Shown here: positions 44,951-53,242 of the stretch, piece after piece
Layout: each line of letters starts with the position of its first letter
Numbering within the stretch: position 1 is the first letter of the stretch
Assembly (NCBI RefSeq): GCF_016899755.1
Contig: NZ_JACJJC010000009.1
Location: 1 to 64,000, forward strand
Direction of reading: 5' to 3'
Source: Sutterella massiliensis
GTDB taxonomy: Bacteria; Pseudomonadota; Gammaproteobacteria; Burkholderiales; Burkholderiaceae_F
Length of the DNA: 64,000 nucleotides
The notes under the pieces: model-generated
What the model was told of the DNA's origin: nothing
The model's database searches: none
What the model saw: the letters and a program-made list of their open reading frames with translations, nothing else
Made by a program: the position numbers and the translations under genes

Positions 44951-45787
44951 ATGAAGCCAGCAAAACGCGTTCTTGCCATCCACGACCTCTGCTCTTTCGG
45001 TCGTTGTTCGCTCACGGCAGCAATTCCCGTCTTATCCTCCATGGGCATCCAGGCGTGCCCGTTTCCGACGGCGCTTTTTTCCAACAATTTCACCTACGGC
45101 TCGTTTGTCTTCAGCGACTTCACCGATAAGATGAAGGGGTTCATGGACCAGTGGGAAAAGCTCGAGTTTCCGTTTGATGCGGTCTACTCCGGGTTCCTCG
45201 CGAGCCTCGAACAAATGGAAATCGTGAAGGATGCCGCCCGGCGCTTCGCAGACCGCGAGGATGCGATTGTCGTTGTCGACCCTGCGATGGGCGACGACGG
45301 CAAGCTCTACCCGGTCTTCACGCCCGAAATGGTGGCAGGCATGCGCGGTCTCGTTGAGAAAGCCGACCTCATTACGCCGAACTACACGGAAGCGTGCTTC
45401 CTTCTCGATCGCCCTTATTCGGCTGAAGAGCCCTCTGCTTCTGCGCTTGAAACCATGTGCCGCGATCTTTCCAAGTTCGGTGCGAAGCAGGTCGTGATTA
45501 CAAGCGTTCCCGGCAAGCCCGACGAAATCAAGGTTGCGTCGTTTGATGCCGAAAACGAGCGTTTCACCGTTCATTCGACGGCGCGCATCCCCTTTGCCAC
45601 TTGCGGTACGGGCGACATCTTTACGAGCGTTGTTACGGGTGCGCTGCTGCGAGGCGAAACACTCGACGCGGCTGTTTTAAAGGCCATGCGCTTTGTGAGC
45701 CGCGCCATTGAATACACGATGGCGACGGGGGTTGACGCACGAGCCGGTGTTCAGCTCGAACCCTGTCTCAAAGAGCTTATGGGCTGA
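44951..45787 (+). CDS. Pyridoxal/pyridoxamine kinase
   Basis: A 278-residue ribokinase-fold B6 kinase. VLAIHDLCSFGRCSLTAAIP is the N-terminal substrate block, IVVVDPAMGDDGKLYPVFTP and ADLITPNYTEACFLLDRPYS follow, and IPFATCGTGDIFTSVVTGAL is the ATP/anion-hole motif with the catalytic Asp. The protein phosphorylates pyridoxal/pyridoxamine to form PLP. It is closer to the 'pyridoxamine kinase' group of anaerobes than to E. coli PdxY, so I give no symbol. It stands alone; a good ribosome site (agaagaa) precedes the start. PLP made here could supply the aminotransferase at 11704. Confidence 0.9.
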   Translation: MKPAKRVLAIHDLCSFGRCSLTAAIPVLSSMGIQACPFPTALFSNNFTYGSFVFSDFTDKMKGFMDQWEKLEFPFDAVYSGFLASLEQMEIVKDAARRFADREDAIVVVDPAMGDDGKLYPVFTPEMVAGMRGLVEKADLITPNYTEACFLLDRPYSAEEPSASALETMCRDLSKFGAKQVVITSVPGKPDEIKVASFDAENERFTVHSTARIPFATCGTGDIFTSVVTGALLRGETLDAAVLKAMRFVSRAIEYTMATGVDARAGVQLEPCLKELMG

Positions 45788-45894
45788 GCCCGCGGGTAAA
45801 TACAACGAAAGTGTTCAATACGCGGCGGTCGGTTCCGAAAGGAGCCGGCCGCCGTTGCTTTGAGACTTGCAAACTCAAGCGCCACTCGATAATA

Positions 45895-45910
45895 TCCGAC
45901 ATATGTCGGA
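45895..45910. promoter_or_regulatory. Perfect palindromic operator before the DUF134-NifX gene
   Basis: tccgacatatgtcgga is a 16-bp perfect palindrome 23 bases before the start at 45934, next to a -10-like gataat. It is the likely binding site of a dimeric repressor, perhaps the DUF134 helix-turn-helix of the gene itself. Confidence 0.65.
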
Positions 45911-45933
45911 AATAACTTGCAAGGAGAGACCCA

Positions 45934-46968
45934 ATGCCAAGACCGAGCCGATGTCGCCGTGTCTGTGCGGAACCGCGATGCCGCGGCTTTCGTCCGAATG
46001 CGCCGCTTGCGCCGGAAGCATCGGAAGCGTCCTCGAGCGTGCAGCTCTTCGTGGAAGAGTTCGAAGCCATTCGCATCATCGATTTCGAAAAGCGCACGCA
46101 CGAACAATGTGCGCTTCAAATGCAGGTGTCTCGAACGACGGCGACCGAGATATACGAGCGAGCTCGCGCAAAGATCGCCGAAGCGCTCGTGCTTGGGAAA
46201 CCCCTTGAGATAGCGGGCGGCAATTACGAAGTCTGCGGCGGCAAATGCGCCCGGGACTGCGCAGGCCGCTGCCGCTGGAAGTACCGACAGTTGAGAGAAC
46301 ACATCGCGAATCAAACCGAACAATTGGAAGGAAACTTCACCATGAAGATCGCCATTCCCGTCAAGAACGAAAACATCTATCAGCACTTCGGCATGGCCGC
46401 CGCGTTCAAGGTCTACACCGTCGAGAACGGTGAGATCGTCGGCACGGCCGTCGTCGAAACCCCGGGTCAGGGGCACGGCTCGAAGGTTGGCCCCCTCACG
46501 GAGGCGGGCGTTGACTGCGTCGTTTGCGGCGGTATCGGTGACGGTGCTGTGGCAGGCCTCACCGCTGCCGGCATCAAGCTGCTCGCCGGTATCAGCGGCA
46601 ACGCCGACGAAGCGGCGCGTGCTTGTGTGGCCGAGACGCTCGAAAGCAACCCGGAAGCGGCAGCCGCCGTGAGCCAGCATCGCCACCGTCATCAGCACGG
46701 TCATGGTGAAGGTTGCGGTTGCGGCTGCGGTGGTCACGGCCACGGTCAGGAGGACGGCTCGTGCGGGTGTGGCTGCCACGGTGAGGGCAAGGGCGAAGAA
46801 AAGACCTGCACGTGCGGCCATGGTGAGGAAGGCTGCTGCAAGCATGGCGACGGACATGCCGACGCGGACGGTCACTGCTGCGGCGGGCATGGTGAAGGCC
46901 ATGGCCACGGTTGCTGCGGGCACGGTCATGGGCACGGCGGTTGCTGCGGCCGTCACCGCGGCGAATAA
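45934..46968 (+). CDS. DUF134 (HTH)-NifX/NifB-like fusion with His/Cys-rich tail
   Basis: A 344-residue three-part protein. Residues 1-115 are a DUF134 helix-turn-helix domain: MPRPSRCRRVCAEPRCRGFR, EEFEAIRIIDFEKRTHEQCA, MQVSRTTATEIYERARAKI. Residues 135-245 are a dinitrogenase Fe-Mo cofactor biosynthesis domain (NifX/NafY/NifB-C type): MKIAIPVKNENIYQHFGMAA, FKVYTVENGEIVG, LTEAGVDCVVCGGIGDGAVA. Residues 250-344 are almost only Gly, His and Cys (GCGCGCGGHGHG, CCGHGHGHGGCC), a metal-binding tail. AAGGAG precedes the start. DUF134 and NifX-like domains are known separately or in pairs; the long tail suggests Ni, Zn or Fe sensing or storage with self-regulation. No nif genes are near. Confidence 0.85.
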   Translation: MPRPSRCRRVCAEPRCRGFRPNAPLAPEASEASSSVQLFVEEFEAIRIIDFEKRTHEQCALQMQVSRTTATEIYERARAKIAEALVLGKPLEIAGGNYEVCGGKCARDCAGRCRWKYRQLREHIANQTEQLEGNFTMKIAIPVKNENIYQHFGMAAAFKVYTVENGEIVGTAVVETPGQGHGSKVGPLTEAGVDCVVCGGIGDGAVAGLTAAGIKLLAGISGNADEAARACVAETLESNPEAAAAVSQHRHRHQHGHGEGCGCGCGGHGHGQEDGSCGCGCHGEGKGEEKTCTCGHGEEGCCKHGDGHADADGHCCGGHGEGHGHGCCGHGHGHGGCCGRHRGE

Positions 46969-47044
46969 GTCAAGAAAAACCGTTCGGGCGACGATCAAGT
47001 GTCGGCCGCCCGCTCGAAAAAACAAAACTTTGAGGTCAAATATT

Positions 47045-47076
47045 GCCCGGCAAGCTTCGGCTCGCCGGGCTTATTT
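47045..47076 (+). terminator. Terminator after the DUF134-NifX gene
   Basis: gcccggcaagc pairs with gctcgccgggc around loop ttcg, followed by ttattt. Confidence 0.75.
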
Positions 47077-47089
47077 CAATGACGAGAGC

Positions 47090-48502
47090 TCAATCAAGCA
47101 CGTCGCAAGAGAGTCGTGTCTTCAGGGCGAAGCCTGCGATTGTGTTGTGGTGCTCGGGGCGCATGACGACGCCTTGCCGCATTCTTGAGATGGCATAGAC
47201 GGCCGCCGCTTTGGCGATGACGGGTTGCCGGATGAAGCCTTCGAAATGAGAGAGCGCCATCGTCGCCTTCACGGGCGGCCGGAGTGCGGCTTCCGTCGTT
47301 GGCTTCGCCAGATCGTTGAGTCGTTCTTCCCGGTCCCTGTATGGACCGAACTGTTCCGCTTTCTCAAGCTCTTCCGGCGTGAATGGCCGAGTTCGGGAAC
47401 ATTCCAGGAAACCCAGGGGAACTGATTTTTCAATTCGTTCAACGCCTTTTCCGATTCGGCCGCTACGTTGGCTGCAAGGCGCACTTCGGCAAAAGCGGCG
47501 AATGTCGAGCGCGTGAAGCAGAAGATTTCCACGCCAAGGCCGCGCCCGGTCGTGATCGAGAGGAGCGGATAGCGGCGGTTCTGGTATCGGGTCGCCGGCA
47601 GCGCCCCCCGTTGACGCATAGACGCCTGTGAGGAGGGTTGCTCGAGCGAAGGCGCCGGGCGGCAGATACGTGTCGACGGTGCTTCCCGGTGCACGATTGA
47701 CGGCAATGGGTGTGTCGGGCGCGAGCCAGGTTGACGGGGCATAACGCGGCAGACGTCTTTCGTCGGCGGTGTTTGCTGCGGGCGGGAGCGTCCTTCTGTC
47801 TTTGGGCGCGCCGAGCGTTACGACGGTGAGCTGTGTGCGCCCGGTGCTGCCGGGGCTGTTCTCGAGAAGACCAGAGCGAGTTTCGGCATTTCCTGTGAGC
47901 GACGCGTCGAGCGCACCGTAGTCAAAACCTGATTCGCCGGGGGCTCGCATTTGTCCGCCGCTCGCGGCAGCGGCTTCGGCGGCGCTTTCAATCGCCGCTC
48001 CGTGCTTGGCCTGCACTTCTTCGAGTGTTGCAAGCGTATCCTTCTGCCGGCGCATCGTTTCCGTGAGGCTTTTCGCGGTGGATTCGAGCTCTTTTCTGAG
48101 GGCCGCAATGTCGCTCGTGAGCGAGGCAACGGTGCTGTTGAGGTCGTCGATTTTGGCTTCGGATTTGCGAATGTAGGTTTCGCGCTGAACGTACTCGGGG
48201 TGAATGGCAATGGACGCTGCGGGTTCGGGCTTTTTGTGTGTCTTTCGCTCGTCCGGATTCGACGTGACGGCCCAGAGGGACAATGCGCCGAGGATGCCCA
48301 CGACCCCGAGCGCCGCGGCGGTCTGCTGCTGTTTGCGCCGTTTGTTGGAAAGCGGATCGGCAGCCGCTTGACCGCTGCGGGCAACTCGCCGCCGTTTTTG
48401 GAATAGACCTCTCGTTTCTCCTTGAGCGCTGAAATGGTTCTCGAGCTCGGATTGCCGATCGAGTTCTGTACGCTCGTCCGAACCGTAGTTGCGATCAGTC
48501 AT
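47090..48502 (-). pseudogene. traB: Conjugation protein TraB, degenerate C-terminus
   Basis: The N-terminal two-thirds read as F-type TraB: one transmembrane helix AAALGVVGILGALSLWAVTS near 65, a coiled coil (about 100-165: IRKSEAKIDDLNSTVASLTS), then the conserved APDTPIAVNRAPGSTVDTYL and PPGAFARATLLTGVYASTGG. Just after this, at DPIPEPPL, the usual barrel sequence stops and the frame becomes unlike TraB, with a different frame showing better amino-acid patterns between 47270 and 47560. The final 90 residues (AALRPPVKATMALSHFEGFI) look like another gene's piece. TraB builds the type IV secretion channel with TraK and TraV. It overlaps traK by 8 bp. Confidence 0.7.
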
Positions 48503-49502
48503 GGCGCGCGACCTCCACGAAGATCAGTTCGGCCGAATCGCCGTAGCGCAGCATCGCTTTGTCGGTCGTGATCGCTGCGACGCTCGGCCCCGTGAGGGCC
48601 GGTTCGCGAATGAGGACGGGAACGGGCGAATCGTTTTTGAGCCGAAGCACGACCGCCGTGAGGTCGCGCGTCGTCCAGCAGCTCGCGACGACGGGCTTCA
48701 AGCGCTCGAGCTTCACGAGCGCCGCCGAGAGCGAACGCGTGGGTTTGGGGCAGGCAGAGCGCTTCATGATATCGGGGGCTTCTTCGCGAAGCGTTGCGTG
48801 CCGCACGAAGCGCTTTACGCTCGAAACGAATTCCGGCGCGGGCGAAGGCGCGAGCATGCTCGCGGGCCGCGGATCACCGCCCGTCATCGGCATGCCTTCG
48901 AGTGCGTCGGGCGAATCGGCCGAAGTGCCCGTTGACGCCGCTGCCTCGGTCGACAGCTTCGAAGCGCGTGTCGCCTCGGCGCGCTCGAGCAGAATGTTTT
49001 GCGGCGACCGCTCGAGCCCCGCGTCGAGCACGATTGCAGCCGTCTCGCCGCTCTCGGTCGTTACGTAGAGCACGATCTCGCCTTCGCGCTTCGGACGAAC
49101 GAAGATCTGGCCCGCGGCCGTGTCGGTCTTGAGATCCAGGTCCTGCTGGTCCCAGATGGCGCTTTCGATCCGCTCGCCCCCGGTGAAGGCGATGCGGCTT
49201 GCGTGCTGCGCGGAGATCGGGAAGCGCAGCAGGTCGGCCTCGGTACTGCGGCGAACGAATTTGCCGGGGACGGCCGCCGGGGCTCGTTGGAAAGCGGGGT
49301 TTGCCGCCGGCTTGACAGCCGACGGCTCGGTAAGACGCACGGGTGCCGCTTGCGGGCGAACAACGTCGGCTGCGCAGGCGCTCGGGAGGGCGGTCAAAAG
49401 CGTCGTCGTGAAGACGGTCATGGCCGAAAGTGCGGCAAACGCAGAAATTGCGGTGTGCTTGAAGGGCTTGTCGGTTGCGGGGACGGTGTTTGTGAGAGAC
49501 AT
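48495..49502 (-). CDS. traK: F-type conjugation protein TraK
   Basis: A 335-residue protein with a signal-like N-terminus (AFAALSAMTVFTTTLLTALP, cleavage near ACA-AD). KREGEIVLYVTTESGETAAI, RFPISAQHASRIAFTGGERI and the C-terminal LKNDSPVPVLIREPALTGPS and DKAMLRYGDSAELIFVEVAR match the TraK secretin-like family (VirB9-like role). It is longer than F TraK (242) because of a low-complexity insert around 170-230. It works in the outer-membrane core with TraB and TraV. traV itself is not seen here. Confidence 0.8.
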   Translation of the reverse strand: MSLTNTVPATDKPFKHTAISAFAALSAMTVFTTTLLTALPSACAADVVRPQAAPVRLTEPSAVKPAANPAFQRAPAAVPGKFVRRSTEADLLRFPISAQHASRIAFTGGERIESAIWDQQDLDLKTDTAAGQIFVRPKREGEIVLYVTTESGETAAIVLDAGLERSPQNILLERAEATRASKLSTEAAASTGTSADSPDALEGMPMTGGDPRPASMLAPSPAPEFVSSVKRFVRHATLREEAPDIMKRSACPKPTRSLSAALVKLERLKPVVASCWTTRDLTAVVLRLKNDSPVPVLIREPALTGPSVAAITTDKAMLRYGDSAELIFVEVARHD

Positions 49503-49523
49503 GAGAGGCGGGCAGACAGAAAG

Positions 49524-50192
49524 TTAACGGGGCTTCGCGGGCAGGTCCGAGTCGCGGCGCAGGATTTCTTCGAGGCGCGTCAAGAAGAGTCGGCCCGAGC
49601 GGTGTTCAAAGCGCAGTCGGAAGCATTTCTCTTTGCTTTCGACCACTGTGCGGCCGAGTATCGTTTTGAATTCACCGGCGACATCTACGGTGAGCCGCGT
49701 TCGCGAGACGGCCGTTTCCGACGGATAGAAAGCGGTGGAGCCGTCGTCTTTTCGCAGCGCCTGTGCTTCCTTTTCGAGCTGCAGGGCCGTTTCGGCCTGC
49801 GTCTCCGGGGAAACGTGTTCTAGAAAAGCCGCAATGCTGCCCGCGGCATTCGCGGGCGTGAGGTTCGTGCAAAGGGCGGCGAGCTTCACGCCGTAGCGGG
49901 CGAGGTAGGCTTCGTCCGGCCCCTTTTCGTCAAAGGTCCACGCGGGAATGGCGGGATCGAAAACGGTGGAAGGAATGAGAATCGTCTGGTGAACGGGCTT
50001 CTTCATCATGAGCGCCGCCCCGAGAAGGAGGTTCGAAGCGAGCGAAAGGGCGAAGCCCGCGACGACAAGCCGCCCGATGCGTAGCTTCGCAGCGGCAAGC
50101 GCCATGGCGTGAAAGCCGCCGGGCGGCGATAGGTCGGACGTTCCTTCCTCGAAGGAATTCGGGCGGTTTGGTGAAGGCGTTGGAGTCTTCAT
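49524..50192 (-). CDS. traE: F-type conjugation protein TraE
   Basis: A 222-residue TraE/VirB5-8-like inner-membrane protein. One helix near residue 43-62 (LVVAGFALSLASNLLLGAAL) is followed by QTILIPSTVFDPAIPAWTFD, LARYGVKLAALCTNLTPANA and FLEHVSPETQAETALQLEKE, the latter two standard in TraE. RTRLTVDVAGEFKTILGRTV ends the core. It takes part in pilus assembly and the T4SS inner-membrane complex. Slightly longer than F TraE (188). Between traL and traK in the canonical order. Confidence 0.85.
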   Translation of the reverse strand: MKTPTPSPNRPNSFEEGTSDLSPPGGFHAMALAAAKLRIGRLVVAGFALSLASNLLLGAALMMKKPVHQTILIPSTVFDPAIPAWTFDEKGPDEAYLARYGVKLAALCTNLTPANAAGSIAAFLEHVSPETQAETALQLEKEAQALRKDDGSTAFYPSETAVSRTRLTVDVAGEFKTILGRTVVESKEKCFRLRFEHRSGRLFLTRLEEILRRDSDLPAKPR

Positions 50193-50336
50193 CGTGGGAA
50201 TCGTGAAAAGGGCGCTCGGTTCGCGATGCCGCGCGAGCGCTCGAGAAAGAATCGCCTCGGCGCAGGCGGCGGGCCGTCGTCGAGGCGTGTCTGAAAAGGT
50301 GCGAACGAAGTTCGCGTCGGGGACGTCGGCAGGTGC

Positions 50337-50624
50337 TCAGCCGAGAAAGCGCCTCTTTGAAGACGCTGGCGTCACCTTGAGCTGCGGGAAGCCGAGGAAC
50401 CACCAGGCGAGGTGAATGGGCCGCCCCGGATTGCCCGCGCTCACCTTTTCCCAAAGGGCCGCCAGTGCAAGGCCGATCAGCGAACCCCAGCCCGGGTGAT
50501 TGAAGATGCCGCCCACAATCGCAAAACTGAAGAAGATGAGGACGGCTTCCACGCGCCAGAAGATGACGCGCATGCTTTCGAGTTCGCAGTTCGGAATGCG
50601 GACGGCTTTGGGCGGCGTCGTCAT
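50337..50624 (-). CDS. traL: F-type conjugation protein TraL
   Basis: A 95-residue TraL with two hydrophobic stretches: VLIFFSFAIVGGIFNHPGWG (about 28-47) and SLIGLALAALWEKVSAGNPG. The ending HLAWWFLGFPQLKVTPASSK fits the family's 'hflYWylg.p' box. TraL is a small inner-membrane pilus-assembly protein (VirB3-like). It starts 4 bases after the traA stop. Confidence 0.88.
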   Translation of the reverse strand: MTTPPKAVRIPNCELESMRVIFWRVEAVLIFFSFAIVGGIFNHPGWGSLIGLALAALWEKVSAGNPGRPIHLAWWFLGFPQLKVTPASSKRRFLG

Positions 50625-50627
50625 GGC

Positions 50628-51038
50628 TTAGGATCCCGCCGAGAAGACGGAATCGATGATTTCCGGGCCCACGACGAGCGCGAGAGCGCAGCCGAGCGAC
50701 ACGACGGCGGCAGCGAGGTTGCCGCGCAAAAGGCCGCTTGCGAGCCCGACGATGAGAAAGCCGATCGCAATGGACTTGCCGAGCGAGCCCGAGATCCAAG
50801 TGTCAAGCGTCTCGTAGAGGCGGTCGAACCCCGCCGTACCGGCAGCTGAGGAGGGTTCCGCGAGAAGTAGGCCGAGAACGGCGAGGGCGGCAAGTCCAAG
50901 GACGCGCGCGGCGAGCTTCGCGGCGCGGTGTTCGTTGATGCGGGTCGCCAGCGCGCTCGCTTCAATTCACGCGTCGGTCATGGCATCGGCAAAAGAGGGA
51001 GCGGTGTCGGCGGACTTCACTGCGTTCGACAGAGTCAT
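50628..51038 (-). pseudogene. traA: F-type pilin TraA, with in-frame TGA
   Basis: From the ATG at 51038 (MTLSNAVKSADTAPSFADAM, with AGGAG upstream) the frame runs to a TAA at 50628-50630 with one TGA at about 50967-50969. After the stop: IEASALATRINEHRAAKLAA and RVLGLAALAVLGLLLAEPSS with a signal ending SAAG, then the mature pilin FDRLYETLDTWISGSLGKSI, AIGFLIVGLASGLLRGNLAA and AVVSLGCALALVVGPEIIDS. Two helices and length fit TraA/VirB2 pilins. The TGA lies in the leader part, so a downstream restart could still give a pilin. Good candidate for decay or sequence error. Confidence 0.8.
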
Positions 51039-51662
51039 TTCGTTTTTCTCCTGCAAATGGTTTGCACGTAGGTCGCCGTGCGAACCGAGCAGCCCGCACG
51101 GTCAAGGTCTCGCAGCCGCCGAAGAAAGAAAGGAACAACAGAGAGGGCGGCTGCGAGACCGAGGCGCAATCCTATGGAAGAGATGCTCGAAAAAGCCAGG
51201 AATTCGGGAGAAAAGGCGAGAATTTGGCCCTTGCGAAATTTGAACGTATTGATTTTTGGGAAAACGCGGCGGCAAAGCGCCTGCAAAATGTGCTCAATAG
51301 TCCGCCTCAAAGGACCGAAAAGCCTGAGACACAAGCGAAAAGGAGGCATGCTGGCACAAATCGAAACAAAAATTTCCTGCGCCTATCCTGTGCGGGTCAT
51401 ACCTATTTACGGGAATTCAGGTATACTTCGCGGCTTCCCCCTGAAGCCAGGGGCGAATGCACACTTCTCCGACTGCGGCAGTAACGCTACGGTCCCGATC
51501 GGGGAAGCGGGCGGCGGCGATCCATCGGCATGGCGCTTGGGCGCAAACACTTACCTCGAAGGTGGAGGGCGAGTGTGCGTCTCTTTTTCAAGTGCGGCTG
51601 CGCTGCACCCGGGGGTGTGTTCGTGCAGAAAACCGGATAAGTGAGCACGGAGGAATAGAAGA
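51039..51662. other. Intergenic region, partly a structured leader
   Basis: About 620 bases between divergent traA and the 51663 gene. A TATACT -10-like element is at 51422-51427 on the plus strand. From about 51430 to 51650 many complementary blocks occur, for example gcttcccc (near 51432) with ggggaagc (near 51502). No RNA family was recognised. No convincing coding frame, although one open frame of about 180 codons exists without family features. Confidence 0.5.
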
Positions 51663-52109
51663 ATGATCAACGGTACCCGCGATGAAAACCTGGACAGCCG
51701 CGAGGTTCTCGACCGCACGGAGGCCTTCATGGCCGATACGCTCACGATCCGCCGAAAGAAAGAAGTGATGCCGACGATGCTCACCCGTCTTTCGATCCCC
51801 GAAGGCCGCGTGAAGACTGTTCAGGACCTTGAGCGCTACATTCACGACCGCACCCAGGTGAGCGAAGACGAAAAGAGCCTCTCCTTTGAGCACGGCGAAC
51901 TCACGATCCGCATTTTCCAGTCCGCGGGCGGCGGCTGGCGCATCTCGAGCAGCACGGCCGCAGGCCGCGTGCAGTCGCGCCCCTGTCCGATTGCGGGCGA
52001 ATTCTTCTCGGTCTTCATCACGCCGCGCATCCGCAACGCGCGCCGTGCCGCGCAGAGCGCCGTGAAGTCGCTTTCGGGCGTCGGTGCGGCCGCTGCCGCG
52101 ACGGCGTAA
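51663..52109 (+). CDS. Hypothetical protein
   Basis: A 148-residue protein with ggaggaatagaag upstream of the ATG. I do not recognise it. The N-terminus, DSREVLDRTEAFMADTLTIR, is helical and charged; the middle KTVQDLERYIHDRTQVSEDE and FEHGELTIRIFQSAGGGWRI looks alpha-beta; the C-terminus is an Ala-rich tail (SAVKSLSGVGAAAAATA). No signal peptide or membrane helix. The long structured leader before it suggests RNA-level control. It lies between conjugation debris and a decayed SMR gene, so it may be element cargo. Confidence 0.6.
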   Translation: MINGTRDENLDSREVLDRTEAFMADTLTIRRKKEVMPTMLTRLSIPEGRVKTVQDLERYIHDRTQVSEDEKSLSFEHGELTIRIFQSAGGGWRISSSTAAGRVQSRPCPIAGEFFSVFITPRIRNARRAAQSAVKSLSGVGAAAAATA

Positions 52110-52309
52110 GGCAAATAGACAGGAATTGTCAGGTTGAGAACAAGGAGCGAGGGCAGGAGGAAAGGGACATGTCCGCGGATTGGACCGCGCGTTAAATCGT
52201 CATCCTAAAACGCGCCGGTTGGATCCGTCGGCTGAGACAACGTCGCTCTCGTTTCTTGGGCGGGAAGATCGTTCTCCGATTTGCAGTTCGGGCTTCGATC
52301 TTCCCGCTC

Positions 52310-52668
52310 TCATTTATTGGGCGTCCGTAAAGGCGTGCGTTTCCAGTGAGCCGACGAGAGCAGCATGACGCCGACGCCCTGAGACGATCATGACCATGTC
52401 GACGATCGATGCGACAGGGCGCTTTTGGGCGAAGAGGAAATAACCGACGGGTGGAGTGAGCACGCTGCCAAGACCCGACCAGACAGCGTAGGCTGCGCCG
52501 ACGGGCAGGCTCTTGAGCGTCATCGAAAGAAAGCATAAGGACGCACCGTACCAGAAAAGCGAACTCACCGTGAAGACGGGTTTCGTAAAGCCTTCGGATA
52601 ACTTCAAGCCAGGTGGGTCCGAAGACATCCATCAGAATGGCGCAGAGAAGTCAGGCAAAAGCTTTCAT
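52310..52668 (-). pseudogene. Small multidrug resistance (SMR/EmrE-like) transporter pseudogene
   Basis: All parts of an SMR protein are readable but in three frames. From the ATG at 52668: MKAFA, an in-frame TGA, LLCAILMDVFGPT. A frameshift leads to GLKLSEGFTKPVFTVSSLFW, YGASLCFLSMTLKSLPVGAA, YAVWSGLGSVLTPPVGYFLF and IVDMVMIVSG. A second shift leads to VGVMLLSSAHWKRTPLRTPN and a stop at 52310. The order and the LKLSEGF, LPVGAAYAVWSGLG boxes are standard, although the key membrane Glu position in the first helix reads Asp (MDVFG). With a nonsense codon and two frameshifts it is certainly inactive. Would have been a four-helix proton-coupled drug exporter. Confidence 0.85.
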
Positions 52669-53242
52669 GATATTTCTGTATTGCAAAAAAAGGAAGAGTA
52701 ACGGGACGATATCAACAGCTTCTTCAATTTGTCAAGAAATCAATGGGTTGAAGAGGTGTCTAGCCTCTAGAGGCGGGTGAGCCCTTTGTTTCTAATGCAC
52801 AGTCGGAAAGTCGGTTTTCGTGTCTTGAATTTACAGAAGACATTTTCTGAACAAACGTTCACAAATTATCTATTGCATATGCCTTAGATAAAAGAGCATA
52901 GACCGATCTAGTCACTTTTTGCAATGTGTCGAAATTACAACAAAAAATGCAAGTTATATTGGTAATGTTTTCAATTGCAATACATTGAAAAATAAGGAAT
53001 TGCAGTGGATCTAAGCCATTTGTCGTAAACGTTTTTTTGGCAATTGAGGATAGGATCATGCAAGGGCGTGCGCAAAACTTTGCTTTCTCGATGCTGGGCG
53101 GATCCTCTCATCGTGAAGGACGGTTCATTGTGTAGTCCGCAGCTCGAGCGGTTCGGTAATGCACGACCGGCCGCACCGAGGTTCCTGAAAGACGAGGTTC
53201 GGTGTAACAGAACGACCGTGCCCAAATTGAAAGGCTCATCAA
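52669..53242. other. AT-richer intergenic region before the first porin
   Basis: No gene is supported over about 570 bases. The stretch from 52700 to 53040 is clearly more AT-rich than its flanks, which may reflect a strongly regulated porin promoter. I could not assign a -35/-10 pair. Confidence 0.45.

Noticed and set aside
46683..46968. Repetitive gcggtcacggccacgg-like tract as a possible DNA repeat or CRISPR-like array
   Set aside because: The repeats are codons of the His/Cys/Gly tail; no regular repeat-spacer spacing is present.
45751..47025. Ala/Thr-rich 424-codon minus-strand frame opposite DUF134-NifX
   Set aside because: Its low-complexity Ala-Thr-Met-Val runs are the antisense of the His/Cys/Gly tail, not a real protein.
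50621..50965. Arg/Ser-rich minus-strand frame at the traA position
   Set aside because: It is out of frame with the pilin; the correct frame gives a clear TraA with two helices and an upstream AGGAG start.
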